Shown here: piece after piece, positions 1 to 9,475 of the stretch
How positions within the stretch are numbered: the first letter of the stretch is position 1
How the letters are laid out: the number at the start of each line of letters is the position of its first letter
NCBI RefSeq assembly: GCF_030150205.1
Contig: NZ_JASLGT010000002.1
Span: 417,952 to 481,951, forward strand
Direction: 5' to 3'
DNA from: Niabella sp.
Lineage (GTDB): Bacteria > Bacteroidota > Bacteroidia > Chitinophagales > Chitinophagaceae
Length of the DNA: 64,000 nt
Translations under genes and position numbers: made by a program
The notes under the pieces: generated by a model
Told to the model about the DNA's origin: nothing
Database searches by the model: none
Seen by the model: the letters and a program-made list of their open reading frames with translations, nothing else

Positions 1-934
1 CTTCCCATTGGTTAATATAAGGCATGCTGTTATCAAAGGCCTGCGGATCCCGTAGCAATTTGGCTCCCAGCCAGTACAGGGATTCCAGGGTCCGGAGGGA
101 AGTGGTACCCACTGCTATCAATGGATGCGCTTGTTTACCGGCAATGCTCCGGATCAATTGCGGAGATACCGAAATGAACTCTGCATGCATTTCATGATCA
201 TTCATCACTTCCGCTTTTACCGGTTTAAAAGTACCAGCGCCCACATGAAGGGTCACAAAACCGGTGGCAATCTTTTTGTGATCCAGCTTTTGCAATACCT
301 CATGCGTGAAATGTAAGCCGGCTGTAGGCGCAGCTACAGAGCCATCATGTGCCGCGTATACGGTCTGATACCGTTCTTCATCTGCCGCTTCGGCCATTCT
401 TTTTATATAGGGAGGCAGGGGGATCTGTCCGGTGGCATGCAGGATCTCTGCAAAGCTCAGTGCGGCCGGTGTCCAGCTCAGCTCTATGAGAAAGCTGTCG
501 TTGCGTTTTTCCAGGAAACGTGCCTCCAGAACGGTTTCCCCGCCCGGCCCCGCAATGGAGCGGGTGAGTACCTGTCCGCTTTTCCATTTAGAAGCGCCGC
601 CAATCAGGCAAAGCCACAGCACTTTTCCCTGCTGTGTCATGGCCGTGGTAATATCTGCATAACTTTCATGCGGCTCCAGGCAAAAGACCTCGATCTGTCC
701 GCCCGTAGGCTTTTTAAACAGGATCCGGGCTTCAACTACCTTTGTGTTATTGAAAATAGCCAGCGAATGCTCCGGGATGTATTGATCAATACGCTGGTAG
801 GTATCGGCCGTTATAGCGCCCGCTTTATAAACGAGCAGGCGGGAGGCGTCTCTTTGAGTTAAGGGAAAAAAGGCGATCTTTTCTTCGGGAAGTTCGTAAG
901 TGAAATCTGCGATATTCAGGTCCTTCGGATGCAA
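1..934 (-). CDS. queA: S-adenosylmethionine:tRNA ribosyltransferase-isomerase, C-terminus cut by window edge
   Basis: QueA transfers and isomerises the ribosyl moiety of AdoMet onto 7-aminomethyl-7-deazaguanine in tRNA, giving epoxyqueuosine at the wobble position; it is cytosolic. The reverse-strand reading has the family N-terminus (HPKDLNIADFTYELPEEKIA) and the conserved stretch around APTAGLHFT. About 310 codons are visible; the 3' end lies left of position 1. The reading frame opens with TTG (934-932) directly before the conserved His-Pro; I see no in-frame ATG near it, so TTG is the likely start. The next gene downstream on this strand is outside the window. Confidence 0.93.
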   Translation of the reverse strand, partial: MHPKDLNIADFTYELPEEKIAFFPLTQRDASRLLVYKAGAITADTYQRIDQYIPEHSLAIFNNTKVVEARILFKKPTGGQIEVFCLEPHESYADITTAMTQQGKVLWLCLIGGASKWKSGQVLTRSIAGPGGETVLEARFLEKRNDSFLIELSWTPAALSFAEILHATGQIPLPPYIKRMAEAADEERYQTVYAAHDGSVAAPTAGLHFTHEVLQKLDHKKIATGFVTLHVGAGTFKPVKAEVMNDHEMHAEFISVSPQLIRSIAGKQAHPLIAVGTTSLRTLESLYWLGAKLLRDPQAFDNSMPYINQWE

Positions 935-988
935 AATAGAACGGGTTTTAAAATAAAATGCAAGTTAATTTATTTTTACCGGGCCACA

Positions 989-1015
989 CCTTCAAGGCTT
1001 TTAAAACCTTGAAGG
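989..1015 (-). terminator. Hairpin after the TonB receptor gene
   Basis: Inverted repeat CCTTCAAGG / CCTTGAAGG, 9 bp with a 9-nt A/T-rich loop, 12 nt past the receptor stop codon. There is no strong T-tract, so termination is inferred from position and stem. Confidence 0.5.
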
Positions 1016-1027
1016 CCTATGCTGCTG

Positions 1028-3472
1028 CTAAAACTCTTTTTCGCCCATTTCACTTTGCGGCAAACTGATCTTCCGGTTACGGCGGGAAAGATTGAAACCC
1101 ACGGAGAGCTGGAACTGGTCGGGCTCATAAATATAATTAGTGGTGGTATAAAAATTGCTGCCGTAAGTAGTAATACGCTGCCGGTTCGATTCCTTCATGC
1201 CCGCATCAATATTCAGCCATTGCAGCTGGAAATACCAGCGTTTATCTTTTGTTGTTTTTTTAACGGTGAAATGGGGCGTTAAAAAACGGCTGTCCTCACC
1301 CTGGGCCGTTACGCGCTCCGAAAGATAGTTCACGCTCAATTGCAGCAGCCAGTTGGATGGAAGTGTAAAACTCTGACTGCTGTTAATGGAATACACCCAG
1401 CTGCTGTTGGAAACCGGCAGGGTGCCGTTAAAAATGTTGCCGTCAATTTTGTATTTGTACACATTACCGCCCAATACGCATTGCCACCAGGGCGTAACAG
1501 AAATACTGAGGTTGGTTTCCAAACCGGTTTGCAGGGCTTTCCCGGCATTGGTAAACACCCGGTTAAGGATGGAATCGTTGTATACCTTGTTTACCCGTTG
1601 TATGGGATTTTGGATCCGTTGATGATACAGGGTCAGGAAAAATGAACCACGCCCCAGCTTTTGCTCCCATCCCAGTTCATAGGTTCCCGTCAGCTCCGGC
1701 AATAAATGCGGATCGCCCTGCTCCAGGGTTTCGGAATGCTCCCGCTCCGGAAATGGGTTAAGCTCATAGTTGTTGGTCCGTTTGATCCTGCGGTTGTAAC
1801 CGGCCTTCACTGCAGCGCGGTCCGTAACTGTATAACGGAATTGGGCAGAAGGGAAGAAATTATTCAGGATCAGCTGTTGCTGTGCTTCGTCTTTTGAAAA
1901 GCGCAGATCCCGCTCTGAATATTCCAGCCGCGCGCCCAGGTTATAATTCAGTTTTCGGGCCTGTCCGTTCAGCTGAAGGTACCCGGCATGGATGCGGTTG
2001 GCGGTCTTTACGCGACTGGTAAACTCCGGGTCGACCGCATAGTCAGGAGTGCCCAGGATTTTTGTGTAATAGGTAAAGATCCCGTCCTGTGTATCATAGC
2101 GGAACTGGTAGCCGCCTTGCAAGGTATACCGCTCGCCCAGTTTTTTGGTATAATCTGCTTTTATCCGATACGCATCCAGCGGGTTGCTGTTGGGGTTATG
2201 TGTAAACTGTATCGTATCTGAAGTATTAGGATAATAAAGGTTCCGGTTATAGGTGTTACCGGACAGGCCGGCATGCTCATAAAGCGCGGAAACCGTAAGG
2301 CTGGAAGTTTTGCTAAAGCGATGGGTATAATCCAGGTTTGCAAGGCTGAACAATCCCTCTTTTTCCTGGGTATTGGCATTGTAATAGGTAAAGGGCGCAA
2401 AGACCTCACCGGTTTGTAACTGCTGCCGGTAATTGTGGTAGACCAGGTCGGCTTCCCGAGACTGGAATTTTTTGCCCATATAAAACCCGGCACTGATGAG
2501 GTTACGGGCATCGGCCTGATAGCTGGCGGTGAACCGTCCGCCATAATTATATCGGTTAAAGCTCCGTTCGCCGGTTGACGGGAACGCGGTTTTAACACCG
2601 TCCCGGATGGTATACACATCGCCTTCACGGTAGCCCGCTATGTCGTTCCGAAGATAGTTCAGCCCGCCGCTGATATCCCATTTATTTTTGCGGTAACCAG
2701 CGCTGATATCGGCTCCAAACCGTTGCGGATGATGGGCATTGCCAAAATCATTTACCGGGGGCATTCCATACATCACGCTGGATTGCAGCATCCAGCCATC
2801 TTCAACCCCGGTTTTGGTAACTACATTGAGGATACCCGTTTTACCGTCGGCATCATAGGCCGCCGAAGGACTGGTGATCACTTCAATATTTTCTATGGCG
2901 GCTGCGGGAAGCTGGCTCAACACGGTTGCCGGATCTCCCTGGGCGGGTTTGCCGTTGATGAGTACTAAAAAGCTGGAGGAGCCCCTGAAGCTGATTTCCC
3001 CCAGTGCATTTACGGAAACAGAAGGCAGGTTCCGGATCACATCTACACCCGTTCCAGAAGCGGCATTGCCGAACTGTGCGGCATTGTATACCTGGCGGTC
3101 TACCTTAAAAGATACCGGGGGCTTCTTTCCCTGTACAATCACCGCCTCCAGTGAAGTAGCAACCGGTTGCAGGTAAATGGTATCCATATCCAGGGGCCGG
3201 GAAACAGAAAGATCCAGTTTCCGCGTCTGGTAGCCGTTATGCGATACCAGGAGGGTGGCTGGTGCACCGGATGGAACCCGGATCGTAAAATGCCCGTTTT
3301 TTTGAGCTGTAACCGCAGTTCCTGCCTGGTTGTTCTGATAGGAAATGACGGAAGCGGCATCCAACGGAATATGGGTGGCACTGTCTGCGATGATACCGGA
3401 AAGAACACGCGACTGGGCACTTGACTGAATATAAAAAACGAGGGCCAGCAGCAGGCCGGAATACTTATTCAT
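1028..3472 (-). CDS. TonB-dependent receptor, outer membrane beta-barrel family
   Basis: Outer-membrane receptor of 814 residues. Signal peptide at about 1-19 (ends QSSAQS), then a carboxypeptidase-regulatory-like beta-sandwich (about 22-105), a plug domain (about 115-225, with VDVIRNLPSVSVNALGEI and YDADGKTGILNVVTKTG) and a C-terminal barrel like the OMP_b-brl_3 family. Such proteins import bulky ligands using TonB energy. The substrate cannot be told: there is no SusD partner or sigma/anti-sigma pair beside it, so it is a stand-alone receptor rather than a polysaccharide utilisation locus. It is followed by a hairpin at 989-1015. The start ATG precedes a clear n-region (MNKYSG). Confidence 0.9.
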   Translation of the reverse strand: MNKYSGLLLALVFYIQSSAQSRVLSGIIADSATHIPLDAASVISYQNNQAGTAVTAQKNGHFTIRVPSGAPATLLVSHNGYQTRKLDLSVSRPLDMDTIYLQPVATSLEAVIVQGKKPPVSFKVDRQVYNAAQFGNAASGTGVDVIRNLPSVSVNALGEISFRGSSSFLVLINGKPAQGDPATVLSQLPAAAIENIEVITSPSAAYDADGKTGILNVVTKTGVEDGWMLQSSVMYGMPPVNDFGNAHHPQRFGADISAGYRKNKWDISGGLNYLRNDIAGYREGDVYTIRDGVKTAFPSTGERSFNRYNYGGRFTASYQADARNLISAGFYMGKKFQSREADLVYHNYRQQLQTGEVFAPFTYYNANTQEKEGLFSLANLDYTHRFSKTSSLTVSALYEHAGLSGNTYNRNLYYPNTSDTIQFTHNPNSNPLDAYRIKADYTKKLGERYTLQGGYQFRYDTQDGIFTYYTKILGTPDYAVDPEFTSRVKTANRIHAGYLQLNGQARKLNYNLGARLEYSERDLRFSKDEAQQQLILNNFFPSAQFRYTVTDRAAVKAGYNRRIKRTNNYELNPFPEREHSETLEQGDPHLLPELTGTYELGWEQKLGRGSFFLTLYHQRIQNPIQRVNKVYNDSILNRVFTNAGKALQTGLETNLSISVTPWWQCVLGGNVYKYKIDGNIFNGTLPVSNSSWVYSINSSQSFTLPSNWLLQLSVNYLSERVTAQGEDSRFLTPHFTVKKTTKDKRWYFQLQWLNIDAGMKESNRQRITTYGSNFYTTTNYIYEPDQFQLSVGFNLSRRNRKISLPQSEMGEKEF

Positions 3473-3847
3473 TGTTAAGAGAACGATTTAATGGTATGGA
3501 TCAATAAGGCCCGTAAATATAATGAAAAGCCGGTACTGCTGCGAACTGAGACGTATATAAAGATGCGGAAGCATACGGGTGGTACGATCCGCATAGGAAA
3601 ACGGTTTGCATCTGCGGGAATCCCTGTAATGTCTCAGCTTAAAAAAAGTTTTGTATTTTCAACATAATGGTAGCCGGCGGGCAGGTGTATATGAAACCAT
3701 TGGTATGCATCCGGTAACGGTAAATAGTCCCCCAATGTTGCCTCGTCACCCTAAAGCAACAAAGCAGTCCATATGCCAGGCAGGGCTGGTAGCCGGCGAA
3801 CGTTGTAAAATATGTACAATCCTGGTAATATTCATTATCAAAAGCAC
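3473..3847. other. Intergenic region between divergent genes
   Basis: Spacer between the TonB receptor (leftward) and the MmcQ-like gene (rightward), so it should hold both promoters. I see no clean TTG/TAnnTTTG pair and no convincing coding frame; the short ORF around 3651-3850 has no protein-like features. Confidence 0.4.
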
Positions 3848-4174
3848 ATGATGATCACAAAAAAAGCATTTACAACCCTGGCCCTTTCTTTCCCCGGCAC
3901 GGAAACGCAACCGCATTTTGACCGGACGGGTTTTAAGATCACCGGTAAGCGGATGTTTGCTACCTATCTTGAAAAAGACAATACCGCAACTATTTTCTTA
4001 ACACCCATAGAACAACCTGTTTTTTGTCAAATGGATCCGAAGCATATTTACCCCGTTCCCAACAAATGGGGTGAAAAAGGCGCCACAATATTCGAACTCA
4101 ACAAGGTTGCCGTAGAATGGGTAACAGAAGCCCTTTTATCAGCATATAATGAAATCCTGAGAAAGAAAAAATAA
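3848..4174 (+). CDS. MmcQ/YjbR family protein
   Basis: A 108-residue protein of the MmcQ/YjbR fold, small cytosolic proteins described as DNA-binding-like but without a settled role. Family features visible: LALSFPGTETQPHFDRTGFK near the N-terminus, KRMFATYLEKDN, and the C-terminal helix with VTEALLSAYNEI. Two adjacent ATGs (3848 and 3851) are possible starts; the longer in-frame extension to 3812 lacks conservation and is probably untranslated. It appears monocistronic. Confidence 0.82.
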   Translation: MMITKKAFTTLALSFPGTETQPHFDRTGFKITGKRMFATYLEKDNTATIFLTPIEQPVFCQMDPKHIYPVPNKWGEKGATIFELNKVAVEWVTEALLSAYNEILRKKK

Positions 4175-4555
4175 GCAATAGCTTCTATGTTTTTCCGTTG
4201 GCAATCGTTGCTGCAAGTGTTGACACTTTCGGTGAAAGCAGGTAGAGCTGCTTTGCAACCGATGATAAATACATTAAAATCAAATATATACAAAAAAGGC
4301 CTGCCCTAAAAAGAGCTGGCCGTTGCTAACCTATGAAAAACACTGGGCTAAAGGTACGAACATTTTCATATATAAATAATATTTTGATTAATAAATTAAA
4401 TAATTTTTTTTGAACGTTTCAGGGGCCAAATGCGTTAGGTTGTATCCCGGAGAAAGATTCGTATGTTGGAATCACGTGAATCGGGGTGCGCCGGCAACCT
4501 GTATTTGTGTGGATTCCGGGAACGGATCCCGGCCTCAAGTATTAAACAGTAATAT
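4175..4555. other. Intergenic region, small hairpin only
   Basis: An A/T-rich spacer. A short inverted repeat CCGGGA-ACGGA-TCCCGG (about 4517-4533) lies 25-40 nt before the next start codon and could shape its 5' UTR. No coding frame or terminator with a T-tract was found. Confidence 0.35.
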
Positions 4556-4984
4556 ATGCGGATCTGGTCATTACACCCCAAATACCTGGATGCAAAAGGA
4601 ATAGTAGCGTTGTGGCGGGAAACCCTGCTGGCCAAACATGTGCTGGAAGGGCGCACAACGGGGTATAAAAACCATCCGCAGCTAAACCGTTTTAAAAACC
4701 TGAAAAGCCCCGTAGAGGCCATCAATGCCTATCTTACGACCATTTATGAAGAGGCGTCGGGCAGGGGATACCGGTTTGATCAGACAAAGATCGGCCCGGT
4801 ATCTTCCAGGGTGCGCATAAGGGTACAGGAGGGGCAGTTGAACTATGAGTTTCAACATTTGCTGAAAAAATTAAAAATAAGGGACCCGGAAAAATTCAAA
4901 CAGCTGCAACATCAAAGTGATATTGAAGTGAACCGCCTGTTTGATGTGGTACCGGGAGCTATTGAAGACTGGGAGATCATTTAG
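4556..4984 (+). CDS. Pyrimidine dimer DNA glycosylase (Pyr_excise family)
   Basis: A 142-residue DNA-repair enzyme related to T4 endonuclease V / the Pyr_excise family, which cleaves the glycosidic bond at UV-induced pyrimidine dimers and nicks the abasic site. It begins MRIWSLHPKYLDAKGIVALW, followed by ETLLAKHVLEG and YKNHPQLNRF, which are the family hallmarks; the length fits. In T4 the amine of residue 2 (after Met removal) and an early Glu do the chemistry; I cannot assign the Glu here with certainty. The following tautomerase gene starts 73 nt downstream on the same strand. Confidence 0.85.
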   Translation: MRIWSLHPKYLDAKGIVALWRETLLAKHVLEGRTTGYKNHPQLNRFKNLKSPVEAINAYLTTIYEEASGRGYRFDQTKIGPVSSRVRIRVQEGQLNYEFQHLLKKLKIRDPEKFKQLQHQSDIEVNRLFDVVPGAIEDWEII

Positions 4985-5057
4985 CACTTTGGAATCGTGG
5001 TTTCACGAAGTTTTGTGTGCCGTTTTAAGTGCTGCTGCAAAAGATATCAATTTTATT

Positions 5058-5273
5058 ATGCCATATATTAATTTACAGGTGACCCCGGCAATATCCAGGG
5101 ATCAGAAGGAACAGATCATACAACAGTTTACCCAAACCCTGGTCCTTGTCTTAGGAAAAAAGCCAGAACATATTCATATTGTGATCCAGGAAATTGAGGC
5201 AGACAACTGGGGATTTTCAGGAATGCTTACATCCGATTACCGGGAAAAGAAAGCCGTTTCAGGAGACCAGTAG
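5058..5273 (+). CDS. 4-oxalocrotonate tautomerase family protein
   Basis: A 71-residue tautomerase-superfamily subunit. The start at 5058 puts Pro directly after Met, giving the catalytic N-terminal proline once Met is removed (PYINLQVTPAISRDQKEQII); the in-frame extension to 4941 would bury it and is rejected. KKPEHIHIVIQEIEADNWGF matches the family's second half. The substrate is unknown, as there is no aromatic-degradation neighbour. Its last 15 nt overlap the convergent ABC-F gene. Confidence 0.85.
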   Translation: MPYINLQVTPAISRDQKEQIIQQFTQTLVLVLGKKPEHIHIVIQEIEADNWGFSGMLTSDYREKKAVSGDQ

Positions 5274-6851
5274 TATCGACCTTCCGATATGGACCTGCTC
5301 CAGGAAATCTTCGTCATGCGATACGACGATCAATGTACCCTGGTAGGCATTAATCGCCGCGGTCAGGATCCTGATGTTTTGAAGATCCAGGTTGTTGGTT
5401 GGCTCATCCAGGATGATCATATCCGGAGCCTTGCTGCTGATGGTCAGGCAGCAAAGCAATAACCGCATCCGTTCTCCTCCGCTCAGCATCTTGCAGGATT
5501 TGTTCCAGTATCCGGAAGTGAACAAAAACCGGCTCAGCCGTATTTTGATCTCATGTTCCTGTAAAGCACCCGTATTGAACTGTTGCGCCTGTTCATAAAC
5601 GCTCCGCTGATTGTTTACCAGCGAATAATCCTGGTCGATATAAACCGGTTGAATGCCCGCATTGTAAACGGTACCCCTGGTAGGCGATAAGGCACCGGTG
5701 ATCAGTTTGATCAGCGTGGTTTTGCCCGATCCGTTCGGGCCTTTTATGGCCAGTCGGTCCCCGCTGCAGATCTGCAGGGTCAACGGATCCTTCCACAGCA
5801 GGCGGTCATTATAGCTGTAATGGATCGCGGCAGCGGAGAAGAGGATCTTACCTTTATGTAAGGCAGAATGTTCAAAGCCGAATTTCATTTTATCGATATC
5901 GGGCAATGCCGCACGCAGCTCCTGCAGGTCCTGCGAAATGCCACCGATCTTTTCGGCATGTACCTGTTTGGCTTTTGCAGTACTTTGCTCCGCGTTGTTC
6001 CGGAGTGTATTCATCATAATGCGGGCTACACCGGCTTTTTCCTGTTTCCCTTTACCGCGGGCATCCAGTTTCTGCTGGCGTTCCATGCTTTCGCGTTCCT
6101 TCTCTTTTGCCTTCCGGAGTGCTTTTTCCCTGCTCTGAATATCCTGGCTCAGTGCATCTTGTTCGGCTTGTTTCTGGGCTACATAAAAATCATAATTACC
6201 GCCATAAACGGTAAGGCCGCGTTTATCCAGTTCGCATACCGTATTCAAACGGTTCAGCAGCTTCCGGTCGTGACTTACAAGGATGACGGTTGCCGGTGTA
6301 CCCGCAATAAAGTCGTATAGTTGTTGTCTGCCGCCAGCATCCAGGTGATTGCTGGGCTCATCCAGCAGCAGGATGCCGGAGTGGTGAATGGCCATCCCGG
6401 CCAGGAATACTTTGGTCTTTTGACCACCACTCAATAGCTGCATTTTCCCGGAAAGATCCAGGTCTTCCAGCTGCCATTGCTGCAACACTTCCCGGCATCG
6501 CTCTTCAATTGTCCAGTCATCATCGAGCGCCGCAAAATGTTCATCAGCGGTATTCCCGCTCAATATTTCCTGTAGTGCATGGTGCTTTTTTTCAATGCCC
6601 AGGGCTGCTGCTATGGTAAGATGATCATATTGCCCAAATGCCTGGGGTACATAATAAGGAACTACATCAGTATCGATATAGCCGCCCGATGAAGGCAATT
6701 GCCCGGCGATTACCCGGAGCAGGGTCGATTTCCCCGCACCATTATTCCCGGTCAAAGCGATTTTATCGCCCCGGTTTACGGTAAGATGGAGATTGCTGAA
6801 TAGTGGCTCTTTGTCCGGGTGGACATAGGATAGGTTATGAAGCGTCAACAT
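5259..6851 (-). CDS. ABC-F family ATPase
   Basis: A soluble 530-residue protein with two fused ATP-binding cassettes and no membrane segments, the ABC-F layout (ribosome-associated factors, some giving antibiotic resistance by ribosome protection). Cassette 1: GNNGAGKST, LLSGGQKTKV, LLLDEPSNHLD. Linker: highly charged and coiled (about 240-330). Cassette 2: GPNGSGKTT, MLSGGERMRL, IILDEPTNNLD. The start at 6851 gives MLTLHNLSYVHP, where the first cassette begins; an in-frame extension to 6896 is probably not used. It converges on and overlaps the tautomerase gene by 15 nt. Housekeeping versus resistance role cannot be decided from sequence. Confidence 0.88.
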   Translation of the reverse strand: MLTLHNLSYVHPDKEPLFSNLHLTVNRGDKIALTGNNGAGKSTLLRVIAGQLPSSGGYIDTDVVPYYVPQAFGQYDHLTIAAALGIEKKHHALQEILSGNTADEHFAALDDDWTIEERCREVLQQWQLEDLDLSGKMQLLSGGQKTKVFLAGMAIHHSGILLLDEPSNHLDAGGRQQLYDFIAGTPATVILVSHDRKLLNRLNTVCELDKRGLTVYGGNYDFYVAQKQAEQDALSQDIQSREKALRKAKEKERESMERQQKLDARGKGKQEKAGVARIMMNTLRNNAEQSTAKAKQVHAEKIGGISQDLQELRAALPDIDKMKFGFEHSALHKGKILFSAAAIHYSYNDRLLWKDPLTLQICSGDRLAIKGPNGSGKTTLIKLITGALSPTRGTVYNAGIQPVYIDQDYSLVNNQRSVYEQAQQFNTGALQEHEIKIRLSRFLFTSGYWNKSCKMLSGGERMRLLLCCLTISSKAPDMIILDEPTNNLDLQNIRILTAAINAYQGTLIVVSHDEDFLEQVHIGRSILLVS

Positions 6852-7236
6852 GTTTCTTTCTTTAAGGATGAAATAAAGCGGCTGCTTTGGGAGCATGCCC
6901 GTTTTTTGATGATCTTAAAAGAAAGAATCGACTACATGAGCGTATGAAAAAATAATTGGTGAATTGCAAAGGTACGGATTTTATTCAATTATGGCCAATC
7001 GTTGGTTTGCGCATGCGCCGGTCTTGAGAAAATCCCGAAGGGATGACATGATTATAATTATAATAACCTTCAACCAGGAGATAAACCCTGGAGGGGTATC
7101 ATGTGATAGCTCCAGCAAACCCGATATATAAAAATCCCGAAGGGATGACATGATTATAACAACCTCCAACAAACCCCTGAAAGATCCGGATAAATGATTC
7201 CGATTTTTTTTATTTTTATAGGTATAGATCCGCGTT
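6852..7236. other. Intergenic region with two repeat copies
   Basis: A divergent promoter region between the ABC-F gene and the symporter. It contains the paired repeat at 7029-7057 and 7131-7159, listed separately. No other feature seen. Confidence 0.4.
7029..7159. repeat. Two copies of an interspersed palindromic repeat
   Basis: A 29-bp unit at 7029-7057 and 7131-7159, with the core AAAATCCCGAAGGGATGACA, appears twice 102 bp apart, identical over the unit. The core holds the palindrome ATCCCGAAGGGAT. It resembles short palindromic elements scattered between genes in Bacteroidota (recalled, not searched). Confidence 0.7.
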
Positions 7237-8469
7237 ATGACAAAATTTTCCAGGCAACAATTATGGAGCAGCTATTCCGGTATCATGCTGTTATTGGCAG
7301 GGATGCTGATCGGAGGCTTCGTCGGTATTTTCTTTCCGGGGTCGGTGGTTTTCCTGAAACCCCTGGGCGATGTGTTCCTGAACCTGCTTTTTGTTACTGT
7401 GGTGCCCCTTGTTTTTTTTGCTATAGCGGTATCGGTAGCCGCTATCGAACAAAAGCATCAGCTGGGGCGGGTGCTGGGCGCCATGGCCCTTACCTTCCTG
7501 GTATTTGTGGTGTTGGCGGCGCTGTTCACCATACTGATGGCCTGGCTGTTTCCACTGACCATATCCCCGGCCGCGCAAAGTGCCGGTATGGCGGTTGCCG
7601 AAGGCGATCATAAAACCTGGGGCGAGCGCCTGGTATCTTTTTTTACAGTAGGCGAGTTTTATCAGTTATTGTCGAGGCAGAACATGCTGGCGCTGCTTGT
7701 ATTTTCCTTGTTGCTGGGTACGGCCGTTCGCAAATCTGGCGCCGTGGCCAAACCTTTTTATGCTTTCCTGGTAGCGGCAAATGAGGTAATGAAAAACCTG
7801 TTACTGCTGATCATGAAAGGCGCGCCGGTAGGGCTGGGGGCTTATATTGCCTACCAGGCGGCCGATCTGGGGCCTCAGCTATTCGGGTTTTATGCAAAGC
7901 CGATGGCCTTGTATTACGGAACCGGGGTGCTGTATTTCTTTATTTTTTTTACCCTGTATGCCTTTTTGGCCAATGGACGCAAAGGCATACGCCTGTTCTG
8001 GAAGAACAATATCATTCCTTCACTGACCGCGGTAAGTACCTGCAGCAGTTTGGCTACCATGCCGGCCAACCTGGTAGCGGCCGATCGCATCGGTATACCT
8101 GCGTCTATTGCCAATGTGGTTATTCCACTGGGAACCACCTTACATAAAAACGGTTCATCCATTTCGGCCATTGTAAAAATTTATGTGGTGTTCCAAATGC
8201 TGGGATGGAACTTTTTTGATCCGCAAAACCTCTTGCTGGCCCTGGGCATCACCATCCTGTGCAGTATGGTAGAAGGCGGTATCCCCAACGGGGGATATAT
8301 TGGCGAGCTGCTGATGATTTCGGCTTATCACCTGCCAACAGAAGCCATACCTGCCGTTATGATCATTGGTACCCTGGTAGATCCCCTGGCTACCATCCTG
8401 AATGCAACGGGCAATACCGTAGCCGCCATGGTCGTTACCCGCGTCATGGGAGAGAAGTTCCAGGTTTAA
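7237..8469 (+). CDS. Dicarboxylate/amino acid:cation symporter (DAACS family)
   Basis: A 410-residue inner-membrane secondary transporter of the GltP/DctA type, coupling Na+ or H+ to uptake of glutamate/aspartate or C4-dicarboxylates. The usual hydrophobic helices are visible, with the serine-rich re-entrant loop (STCSSLATMPANL, about 267-279), the conserved PLGTTLHKNGSS (about 296-307; families often have NMDGT or NMDGS nearby) and the ALGITILCSMVEGGIPNGG hairpin. The NMDGT-like signature here reads LHKNGSS, so the substrate may differ from glutamate. Monocistronic, followed by a long repeat-rich gap. Confidence 0.88.
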   Translation: MTKFSRQQLWSSYSGIMLLLAGMLIGGFVGIFFPGSVVFLKPLGDVFLNLLFVTVVPLVFFAIAVSVAAIEQKHQLGRVLGAMALTFLVFVVLAALFTILMAWLFPLTISPAAQSAGMAVAEGDHKTWGERLVSFFTVGEFYQLLSRQNMLALLVFSLLLGTAVRKSGAVAKPFYAFLVAANEVMKNLLLLIMKGAPVGLGAYIAYQAADLGPQLFGFYAKPMALYYGTGVLYFFIFFTLYAFLANGRKGIRLFWKNNIIPSLTAVSTCSSLATMPANLVAADRIGIPASIANVVIPLGTTLHKNGSSISAIVKIYVVFQMLGWNFFDPQNLLLALGITILCSMVEGGIPNGGYIGELLMISAYHLPTEAIPAVMIIGTLVDPLATILNATGNTVAAMVVTRVMGEKFQV

Positions 8470-9475
8470 AGTTTCAAGTCCCACGTTAGACTACGTTTCT
8501 TACTTGATGAGCGGAGTACAGTTCCCTGTTTTTTTGCATAGAATGTCAGATCATAGATCCCGGACCTAATCATCTGAAAACTGAAAACTGAAAGCTGATG
8601 GCTGACTGATGATCTATTCACCACTGATTATTCGCTGCTGCCTTGCTTTTGGGAGATAGGAAGACCAGGATGTTTTGCAGATATATAAAACGGGGTTTGA
8701 TCACTGATTGCTGAAAAGCCCCAAGGAATTTCCAAATTATTTTAAACAGCATCCCCTGCAATTGTTAAAGATCTCAAAATCTGCGCATCTGCGGCTGTTT
8801 GATTATTAGCCGCTGATTCGCAGATTATTTGGTGTGGTTTAAAGGACCTTCAAACCAATTTAAAACAGCACCCCTTGCAATTGTTGAAGATCTCAAAATC
8901 TGCGTATCTGCGGCTGTGGTGATATTAGCCGCTGATTCGCAGATTATTGGTGTGGTTTAAAGGACTTTCAAACTAATTTAAAACAGCATCCCCTGCAATT
9001 GTTAAAGATCTTAAAATCTGTGCATCTGCGGCTGTGGTGATATTAGCCGCTGATTCGCTGATTATTTGATGTGCAAGCTGAAAACTGATCACTGAAAGCT
9101 CAATGAAAACTGAAAGCTCAATGCGGTTTCTGGTCTAATGTTTAAAGTTTCAGCTCGGTTTAACACTTGATGCCATGCGTCAAATCCCGATCCCGTACGT
9201 AATCAACTGATTGCTGATAACTCAATGCCGTTTCAGGTTTAAGGTCCAAGCTTCGAGTTGAATGTCGTTTCATACTCAATGCAAGATGTCAGATCATCGA
9301 TCCCGGACGAATCAACTGAAAGCTGATGGCTGATAACTGAAGACTGACCGCTAAATCTATACAGGCCGTTCAGATCTGTTTTTTGAATTTTGAAATTTGA
9401 TCTTTGAAATTGGTCTCCGTTATTTAGAATTTGATATTTTGTATTTAAAATATAACATCCCCTATCTTAGCAGGC
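8470..9475. other. Long non-coding, repeat-filled gap
   Basis: About 1 kb with no coding frame. It holds a threefold 119-bp tandem repeat (8741-9075) flanked on both sides by word-like repeats built from CTGAAAACTGAAAGCTGATGG (8573-8600, 9076-9125, 9313-9350) and GTTTAAAGTTTCAGCTC (about 8463-8490, 9138-9160, 9233-9260). The last 60 nt are A/T-rich and probably carry the promoter of the next operon. Confidence 0.6.
8741..9075. repeat. Threefold tandem repeat, period 118-119 bp
   Basis: Three units begin at the AACAGCA(T/C)CCC word near 8745, 8864 and 8982. Each holds GCAATTGTT, then AAAATCTGCGCATCTGCGG and GCCGCTGATTCGCAGATTA. The CTGCG...CGCAGA parts are inverted repeats, so each unit could fold as a hairpin. 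Units differ at scattered positions. A related single copy with GCACATCTGTGGC lies near 37751-37775. Confidence 0.85.

Noticed and set aside
3651..3851. Short gene before the MmcQ-like protein
   Set aside because: It runs into the true start region and has an improbable composition with no domain.
8470..9475. Degraded gene in the symporter/LdcA gap
   Set aside because: All frames are broken and the DNA is made of non-coding repeats.
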